Part shown: positions 7,069 through 14,662 of the stretch, one piece after another
Position numbering within the stretch: position 1 is the stretch's first letter
Layout of the letters: every line of letters begins with the position of its first letter
From: an uncultured Clostridia bacterium
GTDB lineage: Bacteria > Bacillota > Clostridia > TANB77 > CAG-508
Assembly (NCBI GenBank): GCA_934149115.1
Contig: CAKPDW010000009.1
Coordinates: 1 to 30,851 of the forward strand
Length of the DNA stretch: 30,851 nucleotides
Direction of reading: 5' to 3'
Made by a program: the position numbers and the translations under genes
The notes under the pieces: generated by a model
Seen by the model: only the letters and a program-made list of their open reading frames with translations
Told to the model about the DNA's origin: nothing
Databases searched by the model: none

Positions 7069-7758
7069 ATGAATATTAATAATAGGTGTGTTGCTCTTGT
7101 TTATAGGGTATGTGCTTTTCTTTTGGGAATGTGCACGTTAGTGTATGATTTTGGAATTTTTAGTGGTGAGTTTAAGGGAATTAATCTTTTTTATTTTACT
7201 ATTCTTAGTAATTTGGGCTGTATGTGTTTGTTTTTAGCTCTTATTATTAAAACTATATTTGAGATTAAAAGTTGTGGAATATATGGATCATCTAGTGTTT
7301 CGCCTCATATTAAAGGTGGGATTATGATTTGTATTTTACTTACTATGACTGTGTATCATTTTATTTTAATTCCGTATGCTTTGAAGGTAAATCCATATCA
7401 GTCATTGGGAGTTACGGATGTTATTTTTCATTATGTGATTCCTTTTTTGACTTTATTTGATTGGATTTTATTTGATGAAAAAAAATCTTTTTCATGGTAT
7501 GATCCAATTTTATGGACAGTGTTGCCTTATTTATATATTATTTTTGTTTTTATACAATCTAGATTTGATATTGTTGATAGAATAAGTGCAAATATGAATA
7601 GGTATATATATGCGTTTTTGGATATTGGATTATTAGGCAGTGTTAAAGTGCTATTCAATATTTTTTTATTAACAGTTGCTTTTGTTATTGTTGGATATTG
7701 TTTGGTTATTTTAGATTGTATAAAATTAAATATTAGTAATGATAAAAAGAAAATTTAA
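7069..7758 (+). CDS. Pr6Pr/FAR-17a-like six-helix membrane protein
   Basis: This is an integral membrane protein of 230 residues with six predicted hydrophobic helices and short charged loops. The pattern FTILSNLGCMCLF in helix 2, TVYHFILIPY in helix 3, and HYVIPFLTLFDWILFDEK followed by YDPILWTVLPYLYIIFVF resembles the Pr6Pr family, bacterial relatives of the AIG1/FAR-17a proteins. The molecular function of the bacterial members is unknown to me; the conserved His and polar residues in helices of the eukaryotic relatives are linked to lipid ester hydrolysis, so a hydrolase role is only a guess. The ATG at 7069 is preceded by GGAG (7059-7062), which overlaps the last base of the mazF stop codon region, so the two are probably cotranscribed. 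A bidirectional terminator follows. Confidence 0.6.
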   Translation: MNINNRCVALVYRVCAFLLGMCTLVYDFGIFSGEFKGINLFYFTILSNLGCMCLFLALIIKTIFEIKSCGIYGSSSVSPHIKGGIMICILLTMTVYHFILIPYALKVNPYQSLGVTDVIFHYVIPFLTLFDWILFDEKKSFSWYDPILWTVLPYLYIIFVFIQSRFDIVDRISANMNRYIYAFLDIGLLGSVKVLFNIFLLTVAFVIVGYCLVILDCIKLNISNDKKKI

Positions 7759-7760
7759 AT

Positions 7761-7796
7761 AAAAAAAGTGGTATGAAATTTCATACCTACTTTTTT
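7761..7796. terminator. Bidirectional terminator between convergent genes
   Basis: GGTATGAAA and TTTCATACC pair perfectly and are extended outwards by AGT/ACT. An A run precedes and a T run follows, so it can work for the plus-strand gene ending at 7758 and the minus-strand gene ending at 7800. Confidence 0.8.
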
Positions 7797-7799
7797 GGA

Positions 7800-8330
7800 T
7801 TAAAAATTTATTTTTGTATTTGCTTCTGTACCTTGTTCTAGTTCAAATAATTCTTCTGGTGTGAAGTGAAATATATTTGCTAGGATGTTTGTTGGAAATA
7901 CTTGAATTGATGTGTTATATGATGTGACATCCATGTTATATAGTCTTCTTGCTGCTTGTAATTGGTCTTCTGTTTTAGTTAGTGTTTTTTGTAAATTAAG
8001 AAAATTTTCACTTGATTTTAATTCTGGATAATTTTCACAGATTATTAATATTTGGTTTATTTTTGTGTTTAATTCTGTGGCTTGTGTTAAATCTTTATTT
8101 TCATTGTATTGTGTTCTTAATTTTACGATTGATTCAAATAGAGCTTGTTCATGTTTTGCATATCCTTTTACACATTCTACTAAATTTGGGATTAGATCAA
8201 ATCTTTGTTTTAGATATACGTCTATTGTAGAACGTGATTGCTTTACAGCATTTCTTTTTTTGATTAGGCTATTGTACATTAGTAGTATAATTAATAGAAT
8301 TATTACAATTATAATTATTATTGGTTCCAT
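7800..8330 (-). CDS. LemA family protein
   Basis: LemA-family proteins are small membrane-anchored helical-bundle proteins found in most Firmicutes; their exact role is unclear. This one has 176 residues. An N-terminal hydrophobic anchor (about residues 2-18) is followed by the diagnostic N-x-L-I-K-x-R-N-A-V-K-Q-S segment. Next come DVYLKQRFDLIPNLVECVKGYAKHE, and near the C-terminus LYNMDVTSYNTSIQVFPTNILANIFHF, both hallmarks of the family. AAAGGAAA lies upstream of the ATG. It is the second gene of a two-gene minus-strand operon: the DUF3137 gene ends 18 bases before it. LemA plus DUF3137 is a recurrent pairing in Firmicutes. Confidence 0.92.
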   Translation of the reverse strand: MEPIIIIIVIILLIILLMYNSLIKKRNAVKQSRSTIDVYLKQRFDLIPNLVECVKGYAKHEQALFESIVKLRTQYNENKDLTQATELNTKINQILIICENYPELKSSENFLNLQKTLTKTEDQLQAARRLYNMDVTSYNTSIQVFPTNILANIFHFTPEELFELEQGTEANTKINF

Positions 8331-8348
8331 ATTTTTTTCCTTTCTTTT

Positions 8349-9263
8349 TTATAAATCTTTTTCATTTAGTGTATGATATATTTTTCTATTTAATTCACAC
8401 ATAAAATGTAGAAATTTGTAATATTTGTAAAGTGTATCATAATCTAGTGAATCTTTTGTTGTAGTTGCTTCAAACATATCTGAACAATGAATTCTAATAA
8501 ATAATTTTTCTTTTTTTAAGGTCATTTCAAATTTTATTTTGTTTTCTTTTTTAAAGGTTAACATATAGTCTAAAATGTCTGATGTTAGTAGTCGCATTGC
8601 TAATATTTTATCATCAGCATATATATCAAAGTTTTTCTCAAATTCTTGTGAATCCATTTGCATTAGTTTCTTATTTGGTAATAGTTTTCCAAGAAATCCT
8701 TTATCTGAACGTATTTTTATAGTACTGTTTAAATCTTTATTTAGTAATGCTGCTGAAAATAGTCCTTGGAATACTGTGGTGGTTGTTGTTGCTCCATTAC
8801 TGTCTGAACTTTGGTCTAAAGTGTGAACATCACCTAATTTTACTTCTATTGTATTGTCTATTTTTCCAGATATTAAATCATTTGCAGTATAGATGTCATA
8901 TCTTTCAAATTCTGCTTCTTTGTATAGACTTTGTGGTATTAGGCCTATTTCATTAAAAGTTAAATTTGGGTCATAGTATTTAACTAGTTCAGTCATTACT
9001 TTGCTTTTAAATAAATGCTTGTATTTTTTTGAAACTGGTAGGAGTAATGGAAGTCCTGTTAAAAATATAATTAGTACGACTAGAGGTTCTATATAGTCTC
9101 CTAGATTTTCAAGGTGTATTGCATTAATGATTATAAAAATGACCATTACTATTGAAATAGCAAATATTATGTATTTTCGTTTATTTGATGATTTTCTGAG
9201 TTTTTCTAATTCTTCGTGAGTATCTTGATATATTTTTTGATATATTTCATTAAAATTTTTCAT
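8349..9263 (-). CDS. DUF3137 domain-containing membrane protein
   Basis: This protein of 304 residues has unknown function. The N-terminus is a charged amphipathic helix, followed by two adjacent hydrophobic segments (about residues 29-48 and 57-77), so both ends probably lie in the cytoplasm. The soluble part contains YDIYTANDLISGKIDNTIEVKLGDVHT and later VFQGLFSAALLNK and FEKNFDIYADDKILAMRLLTSDI, the blocks I associate with DUF3137. AGGAGG lies seven bases before the ATG. It is the promoter-proximal gene of the operon with lemA, and a good minus-strand promoter lies at 9288-9316. Confidence 0.8.
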   Translation of the reverse strand: MKNFNEIYQKIYQDTHEELEKLRKSSNKRKYIIFAISIVMVIFIIINAIHLENLGDYIEPLVVLIIFLTGLPLLLPVSKKYKHLFKSKVMTELVKYYDPNLTFNEIGLIPQSLYKEAEFERYDIYTANDLISGKIDNTIEVKLGDVHTLDQSSDSNGATTTTTVFQGLFSAALLNKDLNSTIKIRSDKGFLGKLLPNKKLMQMDSQEFEKNFDIYADDKILAMRLLTSDILDYMLTFKKENKIKFEMTLKKEKLFIRIHCSDMFEATTTKDSLDYDTLYKYYKFLHFMCELNRKIYHTLNEKDL

Positions 9264-9287
9264 TATAAATCCTCCTATTACATATTA

Positions 9288-9316
9288 ATTATCTAATAAA
9301 AAAATATTTGTGTCAA
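9288..9316 (-). promoter_or_regulatory. Sigma-A promoter of the DUF3137-lemA operon
   Basis: Read on the minus strand, TTGACA (9316-9311) and GATAAT (9293-9288) are separated by exactly 17 bases. The -35 is perfect and the -10 matches five of six. The start of transcription would be near 9281, about 18 bases before the ATG. Confidence 0.65.
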
Positions 9317-9335
9317 TCAAAACAGTTATGAATAT

Positions 9336-9341
9336 TATAAT
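9336..9341 (+). promoter_or_regulatory. Possible -10 element of feoB
   Basis: TATAAT matches the consensus, but no good -35 is present 17 bases upstream, where the sequence overlaps the -35 of the divergent promoter. If both are used, the two promoters would compete for the same DNA. No Fur-box-like palindrome is visible. Confidence 0.3.
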
Positions 9342-9357
9342 TGTGAGGTGAGATTTT

Positions 9358-11253
9358 ATGGGGCTTACAAAAAATTCAACAGGTAATAAATTATTAGGTG
9401 ATGATTTCAATTGTTTGGTGTCTGAGGCTGATTTTGTTGTTGGTTTGATTGGAAATCCTAATGTAGGGAAAAGTAGTGTTTTTAATAATTTGACAGGACT
9501 TCATCAACATACTGGAAATTGGCCTGGGAAAACAATTGAAAGTAGCTATGGAGTTTTTAATTTTAAAGATGATAATTTTTTACTTGTTGATTTACCTGGT
9601 ACATATTCTCTGAAATCGTATTCACAAGAGGAGGAGGTAACTACTGATTTTGTTCAAAAAGCTAATTTTGATACTATGGTTGTAGTTGTTGATGCTACTG
9701 CGTTAGAACGTAATTTGAAATTGGTTTTACAGATGTTAGAAATAACAAAGAATGTTGTGGTTTGTGTTAATTTACTTGATGAGGCTAAAAAGAAAAAAAT
9801 AAAAATTGACCTTGAAGAATTAGAAAATATTTTGGGAGTTCCTGTTGTTGGAACAATAGCTACCAGAAAAAATACATTAGAAAAGTTGAAAATTGCGATT
9901 AAAAATGTTGCAAATAACAAAACTGATATGGTTGAGAATTATAATTCTGATGAGGAAATGGTAAAATATGCTGAGGATGTTGTGAAAAAGGTTGTAAAAA
10001 AGGCTGATGTTTCTAATGATAGAGATAGAAAAATTGATAAAATTTTAACATCTAAAAAATATGGTATTTTTATTATGATTGCAATGTTGGGAGTTATTTT
10101 TTGGCTTACAATTGTAGGTGCAAATTATCCTTCTAAATTTTTGAGTTGGATATTTGGACTGGGGCAAACTAAATTAGAGAGTTTATGCAGTAATTGTAAA
10201 ATACCACAAATGATAACTGGATTATTAGTAAATGGTGTTTATCAGACTGTTACATGGATTGTTAGTGTTATGCTTCCACCAATGGCTATTTTTTTCCCTC
10301 TTTTTACTTTGCTTGAAGATTTGGGAGTATTGCCAAGAATTGCTTTTAACTTGGATAATTTTTTTAGAAAGGCTGGTACTTGTGGCAAACAGGCTTTGAC
10401 AATGTGTATGGGATTTGGATGTAATGCTGCTGGTGTTATTGGCTGTAGAATAATGCGTTCTACTAGGGAGAGATTAATAGCGATTGTTACTAATTGTTTT
10501 GTACCATGCAATGGTAGATTTCCTTTATTGATTACGATTGCGACAATTTTTTTCGCAGGTGTTTTTAAAGGAGTTGCAGGAAGTGTTGTTTCAACTCTTG
10601 TTGTTTTGTGTATTATTTTATTTGGAATTATTTTATCTTTATTCGTTTCTAAAATTTTATCTAAAACATTACTAAAAGGTGAGAGTAGTGGTTTTATTTT
10701 GGAATTACCTCCATATAGAAAACCACAGATTGGTAGTATTTTGGTTCGTTCTGTTTTAGATAGGACTTTATTTGTTTTAGGCAGAGCGATTTGTAGTGCT
10801 ATTCCTGCAGGAATTGTAATATGGTTATTTGCTAATGTTCAAATTGGAGGAACTTCAATTATTTCATATATTGCATGTTTTTTTGATCCTTTGGCAAGGT
10901 TGATGGGACTTGATGGCTATATACTGACTGCTTTTATTTTTGGTATTCCTGCTAATGAAATAGTGCTACCTATTTTACTAATGATGTATATGAAGGTCGG
11001 TTGTTTGGTGGATATTTCTGATTGGTGCCAGATTGGCGATATTTTGATTGAAAATGGCTGGAATGTTCTTACAGCTTTAAATGTTATGATTTTCACCCTC
11101 CTTCATTTCCCTTGTATGACTACATTGCTTACTATAAAAAAAGAGACTGGCAATTTTAAATGGGTATTAGTAGCTTTTTTGATACCAACTGTTTGTGGTA
11201 TAGTGATTTGTATGTTTACTAATTTGGTGTATTGTGTGATAAATTATGTATAA
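9358..11253 (+). CDS. feoB: Ferrous iron transport protein B
   Basis: FeoB is the GTPase-gated inner-membrane transporter for Fe(II). The cytosolic G domain shows G1 GNPNVGKSS (residues 32-40), G3 DLPG (78-81) and G4 NLLD (138-141), with the switch segment HTGNWPGKT between them. A helical linker leads to the membrane part. There the two gate repeats are recognisable by GFGCNAAGVIGCR and PCNGRFPL in the first, and by IFGIPANEIVLPILL in the second. The protein of 631 residues is short but within the clostridial range. It has about 25 extra residues before the G domain compared with typical FeoB. GAGGTGA is seven bases before the ATG. No feoA is adjacent; a FeoA-like gene lies at 19979-20200 on the other strand. 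Confidence 0.96.
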   Translation: MGLTKNSTGNKLLGDDFNCLVSEADFVVGLIGNPNVGKSSVFNNLTGLHQHTGNWPGKTIESSYGVFNFKDDNFLLVDLPGTYSLKSYSQEEEVTTDFVQKANFDTMVVVVDATALERNLKLVLQMLEITKNVVVCVNLLDEAKKKKIKIDLEELENILGVPVVGTIATRKNTLEKLKIAIKNVANNKTDMVENYNSDEEMVKYAEDVVKKVVKKADVSNDRDRKIDKILTSKKYGIFIMIAMLGVIFWLTIVGANYPSKFLSWIFGLGQTKLESLCSNCKIPQMITGLLVNGVYQTVTWIVSVMLPPMAIFFPLFTLLEDLGVLPRIAFNLDNFFRKAGTCGKQALTMCMGFGCNAAGVIGCRIMRSTRERLIAIVTNCFVPCNGRFPLLITIATIFFAGVFKGVAGSVVSTLVVLCIILFGIILSLFVSKILSKTLLKGESSGFILELPPYRKPQIGSILVRSVLDRTLFVLGRAICSAIPAGIVIWLFANVQIGGTSIISYIACFFDPLARLMGLDGYILTAFIFGIPANEIVLPILLMMYMKVGCLVDISDWCQIGDILIENGWNVLTALNVMIFTLLHFPCMTTLLTIKKETGNFKWVLVAFLIPTVCGIVICMFTNLVYCVINYV

Positions 11254-11292
11254 TATTGCATTGACTTATATGTAGAAAAACATATTAAAATA

Positions 11293-11321
11293 TTGACAAA
11301 TAAGAACAATTGTTCTACAAT
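11293..11321 (+). promoter_or_regulatory. Promoter of toxin-antitoxin locus with embedded LexA-box-like palindrome
   Basis: TTGACA (11293-11298) and TACAAT (11316-11321) are 17 bases apart, a strong sigma-A promoter. The spacer and first base of the -10 form the perfect palindrome AGAACAATTGTTCT (11303-11316). Its core GAAC-N4-GTTC is the LexA/DinR recognition pattern of Firmicutes. A direct repeat of TAAGAAC occurs at 11301 and 11321, exactly 20 bp apart. A protein bound here would block RNA polymerase. Confidence 0.6.
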
Positions 11322-11402
11322 AAGAACTATTATATTGTTAAGTATATAAAAAATATACAAAAATATAATTATGTGATAAAATAAAAAAAGGAAAAAATTA
11401 TA

Positions 11403-12023
11403 GTGCTAGAAGAATTAGATAAATTAATAAATTTTATAGAGAAAGAGTATATAGAATTTAATAAAAAATGGAAAAGTAGTAATTATTATAATAAATTTAA
11501 TTTGAAAAATAATTTAGTTTGTGATTTATTAAATAATGAGATTATGTTAGATACTATTTTTAATTATAGAGAATTTATAAATGAAAATAATATACAACTG
11601 ATAATGGATTTTAAACAATTTAATAGTGAATTTTCAAAAGTAAATATTAGAACCAAAACAAAAAATTCTATAGAGTTTAAAATAAAAAATTATAATGATA
11701 ATCATGAGAATGGTAAAATTCCTATTGAAAAATGTCTTAATGATTTATTTGGTATAAGAATCATTTGTAGTTAAAATCTTTCTTATGAGGAAATAACAGA
11801 GTTTATAAAATCTAAACATAGAAAGTTGAAATGTATAGATTCATCTAAAAAGGCTTATAAAGCGACACACATATATTTTAAACAAGATAATTGGAATTTT
11901 CAGTGGGAATTACAAATTTGGAATAAAGAGAATGAAATAAATAATATAAATTCTCACGAAAAGTATAAACAAGGATATGTAAAATGGGAAAAAGAAAATA
12001 ATGGAGGTGAAAAGATATGGTAA
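11403..12023 (+). pseudogene. RelA/SpoT-fold (toxSAS-like) toxin gene with one in-frame stop
   Basis: The frame from the GTG at 11403 stops at TAA 11772-11774 and continues in the same frame to 12023, giving a virtual protein of about 206 residues. Both halves together show the order of RelA/SpoT synthetase motifs: VNIRTKTKNSIEFKIKNY (substrate loop), CLNDLFGIRIIC (the D-x-x-G-I-R block), then after the stop KAYKATHIYF, WELQIWNK (the E-x-Q-I block) and NSHEKYKQGYVKW. The stop falls between the D-x-x-G-I-R strand and the rest of the fold, so the truncated 123-residue product lacks the E-x-Q-I motif and should be inactive. Such short synthetases act as toxins (toxSAS) that make alarmones or modify tRNA. 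The Panacea antitoxin gene starts seven bases before its end, the expected pairing. A sequencing error or readthrough cannot be excluded. Confidence 0.75.
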
Positions 12024-12772
12024 CGCATTTTATATTTATGAGTAGTTCCTATTCATTGGGAACAAGAATTGCATTAGACTATGTAGTAAAAGAAAAAAGT
12101 GTGCAAGAAGAATTGAAACAACATTTAGATAAGATTATAAAAACTTGTGGAAATGATGTATCAATTTCAACACATATGATACAAGCGGATGAGGAAAAAT
12201 GGGAATCAGTATGTAAAGCAGATCATTTTTTCAAGGATGTTAAAGTTATAGATACTTTAGATGAATTTATAAATTTAATACAGATGGATAGAAAACTACT
12301 AGGAATTGATGTAGCAAAGTATATTTTGTCAAAAATTGCTTGTACTCAATTGAAATTACAAAAATTAGTATATTTTTGTTTTGCAGATTACTTATGTAAT
12401 ACAGGAAAAAGGTTGTTTACTGATAAGATATATGCATTTAAATATGGGCCAGTAGTGGATACAGTTTATAAAAAATATAAAGAGTATGGATATAAACCTA
12501 TAGAACAAGAAACAAAAGATATTGATAGTAAAGGAATTTCAGAGATGCCGGCAAAAAGTAGAATAATATTTGCTGAGGATGGTACTGAAAAAATAGCAAG
12601 TATAGATAAAACGTTAAGTAAATATGGTGCTTTATCAGCTTCTGATTTAGTTAAACTGACGCATGGAGAAGAAACACCTTGGTTTAAAAGTTTTAAAGGG
12701 GCTCATGAATCTTACTCAAGTATAAGACCAGATATAATAAAAAAATATCATAAATTTGAAGAAGTAATTTAA
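12017..12772 (+). CDS. Panacea-domain antitoxin (PanA, DUF4065/SocA-like)
   Basis: The C-terminal part (about residues 94-200) is a Panacea domain (DUF4065): LGIDVAKYILSKI, LKLQKLVYFCFADYL, and KIYAFKYGPVVDTVYKKYKEYG are its characteristic blocks. Panacea proteins are promiscuous antitoxins that neutralise toxSAS enzymes and other toxins by direct binding, which fits the RelA/SpoT-fold gene just upstream. The first 90 or so residues (MVTHFIFMSSSYSLGTRIALDYVV onward) are an extra N-terminal domain that I do not recognise; in this family such extensions vary with the partner toxin. GGAGGTGA (12003-12010) precedes the ATG at 12017, and the ATG overlaps the toxin stop as ATGGTAA, so translation would be coupled. 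The frame is intact, while the toxin frame is interrupted. Confidence 0.82.
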   Translation: MVTHFIFMSSSYSLGTRIALDYVVKEKSVQEELKQHLDKIIKTCGNDVSISTHMIQADEEKWESVCKADHFFKDVKVIDTLDEFINLIQMDRKLLGIDVAKYILSKIACTQLKLQKLVYFCFADYLCNTGKRLFTDKIYAFKYGPVVDTVYKKYKEYGYKPIEQETKDIDSKGISEMPAKSRIIFAEDGTEKIASIDKTLSKYGALSASDLVKLTHGEETPWFKSFKGAHESYSSIRPDIIKKYHKFEEVI

Positions 12773-12779
12773 AATATAA

Positions 12780-13243
12780 AAAATTATTATAAATAGGAAA
12801 ACATATTATACAACATTTAGAGAAAAAGTTGATTTTAAAAGGACAAAGAAAATAGAGATTGTAAATATAGCTGAAAAAGTAGAAATAGAAAAGATTTTAA
12901 AAAATAAAAGAAATATAGAGAAAAATTAGCTAATATAAGAAAAAAAGTAATAAATAAAAAATATAATATTGTATATGAAAAAGGAACAGTTTTTAAAGTT
13001 GGAAGAAATAAAATAGTATATTTATTTGAATATAAGGGTATACAGTATGGAATTGATTTGTTGATGTATCAAATAAAACCGAAAGTAGTACCAATATTTG
13101 ATATAGAAAAAAGAGAAATTTTAGAAGTATTATCATTGGAAGAATATATAAGAATTATTGAATTTTTAAGTTCAAGAAATGTACAACAATTAAAAGAAAT
13201 AAATAGATTGTATAATGAGTTGAGAATTGCTATATATGATTGA
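12780..13243 (+). pseudogene. Frameshifted remnant of an unrecognised gene
   Basis: Two overlapping frames together read as one protein. The first, open from 12780, runs through RKTYYTTFREKVDFKRTKK to a TAG at 12927-12929. The second is open from 12908 and continues KKYREKLANIRKKV, then VFKVGRNKIVYLFEYKGIQYGIDL to the stop at 13243. The switch lies in an A-rich stretch near 12900-12926, where one base was probably gained or lost. Neither frame has an ATG, GTG or TTG near a ribosome site in its upstream part; a TTG at 13058 would give only 61 residues. The encoded sequence is lysine-rich and I cannot assign a family. Its position next to the broken toxin gene suggests a decaying acquired segment. 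Confidence 0.5.
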
Positions 13244-13407
13244 AATTTGAAAGAAAAAGTAATATTTGAGAATTAAAATAGGGGATGATTTGATACGTAT
13301 ATGCAAGTAGAATGTTTTTAATATAAAGTATTGATGTATACAAAAAAATATGGTAAAATCATTATGTTTAGTACTTTGAAAATGTATTACTTAAAGGAGG
13401 TAGCTTT
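13244..13407. other. Spacer with promoter only
   Basis: Apart from the promoter at 13331-13359 and the ribosome site before 13408, no open frame or hairpin with a T tract is visible here. Confidence 0.5.
13331..13359 (+). promoter_or_regulatory. Extended -10 promoter of first SUMF1-like gene
   Basis: TTGATG at 13331-13336 and TAAAAT at 13354-13359 are 17 bases apart. TGG directly precedes the -10, giving the extended TGn form. The leader to the ATG at 13408 is about 40 bases. Confidence 0.6.
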
Positions 13408-14412
13408 ATGAATAATGATGTAGTTTGGAAATTCGAGAAGAATGGTATCATATTTAATGTTTTCAACAGTGAAAAAGGTGAAATTACTATTAAGATGCGG
13501 GAAAAAAGCGTAGGAGTATCAATGTATAGTTCCGAGTATAAGAATCCACCAATTCCGAAAGGTTATAAGTATGTATATGGAAGGTGGTTCAATGGCTTGG
13601 TGATTGAGCGTGAATCTGATGGAAGTCAATTTGTTTGGGTTCCAGTATCAAATTTAGAGTCAAATGGTACTTTAGATGGAAAGTCGTTTTGCGAAAAATT
13701 TGGTAGAAGAATATGGGATGAAGAAGCTTATGATAGAGCGTATACTAGAGCTGTTCATAATGAGAAATTACTCCCTATAGGAGGTTACTTATATGGTAGA
13801 ACAGGTAATTTTGTAGAACCTTTTGTGGGGGATATTGTTCATCAGTTTGAAAGTGTAAAAAAATATGGAGGTTATTATTTATCGCGTTTTTTAATTTCGG
13901 AAAATCGAGATACTGGTAAATTGCAATCTGTAAGAGGAGGCAGGATTTTATTTGTAGAAGACTTGAAGGATGAATATGTCGTTGAGTTAGGTAAATCTAT
14001 GGAGAGGCAGGATTCAGTTAAGAGTCATTTGATTTATGGTGCTGAATTTGATACAACAATTGAATGGCTTATAGAGTGTGGTCAATTATGTAGAACAGAT
14101 ATTTTAGAGGATTCTGCAAATTGGTGTAATCGTGAGTTGCAGTATACAAAATTAACTGGAAAGTCTGATAAGGGAATTGCACAAAATATTTGTGATTTTT
14201 CTTTAGATGTTCCTGTAAGGACTCAGGAAATCAGTGTGTTTGATGGAACACCTGATGAGGTTAATTTGAGAGATACTGTTTTTTCAAACTCTGTTAATAG
14301 AGGATTACGTGAAAGTCGCGATAAACTTCAACATTCTCATGGTACTATTACTAACAGAACTACACATTCAAGTTGTGGAGTTGGCATGAGAGTTGCTCTG
14401 TGGGTAAAATAA
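13408..14412 (+). CDS. SUMF1/FGE-like domain protein with eroded core motif
   Basis: This protein of 334 residues is a paralogue of the one encoded at 14663. Shared blocks are NPPIPKGY-(K/R), GRWFNGLVIERESDGSQFVWVPV, SVKKYGGYYLSRF and DSANW, and both end in a strand like GMRVALWVK. This order fits the formylglycine-generating-enzyme/SUMF1 fold (C-type lectin-like). Where the neighbour has the core motif NIFDMAGNIEEW, this one has NICDFSLDVPVRT. The R-G-G-x-Y block before the C-terminus is also missing. It is therefore unlikely to be a working formylglycine enzyme; a binding role or early decay is possible. There is no signal peptide, so it acts in the cytoplasm or is exported by another route. 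AAAGGAGG precedes the ATG, and the gene has its own promoter and a strong terminator. Confidence 0.65.
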   Translation: MNNDVVWKFEKNGIIFNVFNSEKGEITIKMREKSVGVSMYSSEYKNPPIPKGYKYVYGRWFNGLVIERESDGSQFVWVPVSNLESNGTLDGKSFCEKFGRRIWDEEAYDRAYTRAVHNEKLLPIGGYLYGRTGNFVEPFVGDIVHQFESVKKYGGYYLSRFLISENRDTGKLQSVRGGRILFVEDLKDEYVVELGKSMERQDSVKSHLIYGAEFDTTIEWLIECGQLCRTDILEDSANWCNRELQYTKLTGKSDKGIAQNICDFSLDVPVRTQEISVFDGTPDEVNLRDTVFSNSVNRGLRESRDKLQHSHGTITNRTTHSSCGVGMRVALWVK

Positions 14413-14455
14413 AAGTAATACTTAATTTTTGGACTGTAAAAAAGTCTTGTTAAAG

Positions 14456-14498
14456 AATTAGATGTAAGTTAAAAATTTAACTTACATCTAATTTTTTT
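14456..14498 (+). terminator. Strong rho-independent terminator
   Basis: An 18-base arm (14456-14473) is the perfect reverse complement of 14476-14493, with a two-base gap at the loop, and a run of seven T follows from 14492. It separates the two SUMF1-like genes. Confidence 0.88.
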
Positions 14499-14563
14499 GT
14501 ATTTTTAAATATATTTATGTATAACAAATGGCTGTAAAAATAATAAAGAAGAAAAAATATATG

Positions 14564-14602
14564 TTTACATAACTTGTAAAACACAAAGAAACGTGTTATT
14601 AT
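14564..14602 (+). promoter_or_regulatory. Extended -10 promoter of second SUMF1-like gene
   Basis: TTGTAA (14574-14579) and TATTAT (14597-14602) are 17 bases apart, with TGT immediately before the -10. The inverted repeat TTTACA/TGTAAA (14564-14569 and 14575-14580) overlaps the -35 and could be an operator. Confidence 0.6.
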
Positions 14603-14662
14603 AGGCATATGGCAATAGCCATGTTGAAACCGTTAAAAGTATTGCATGAGGAGGTAAAAACT

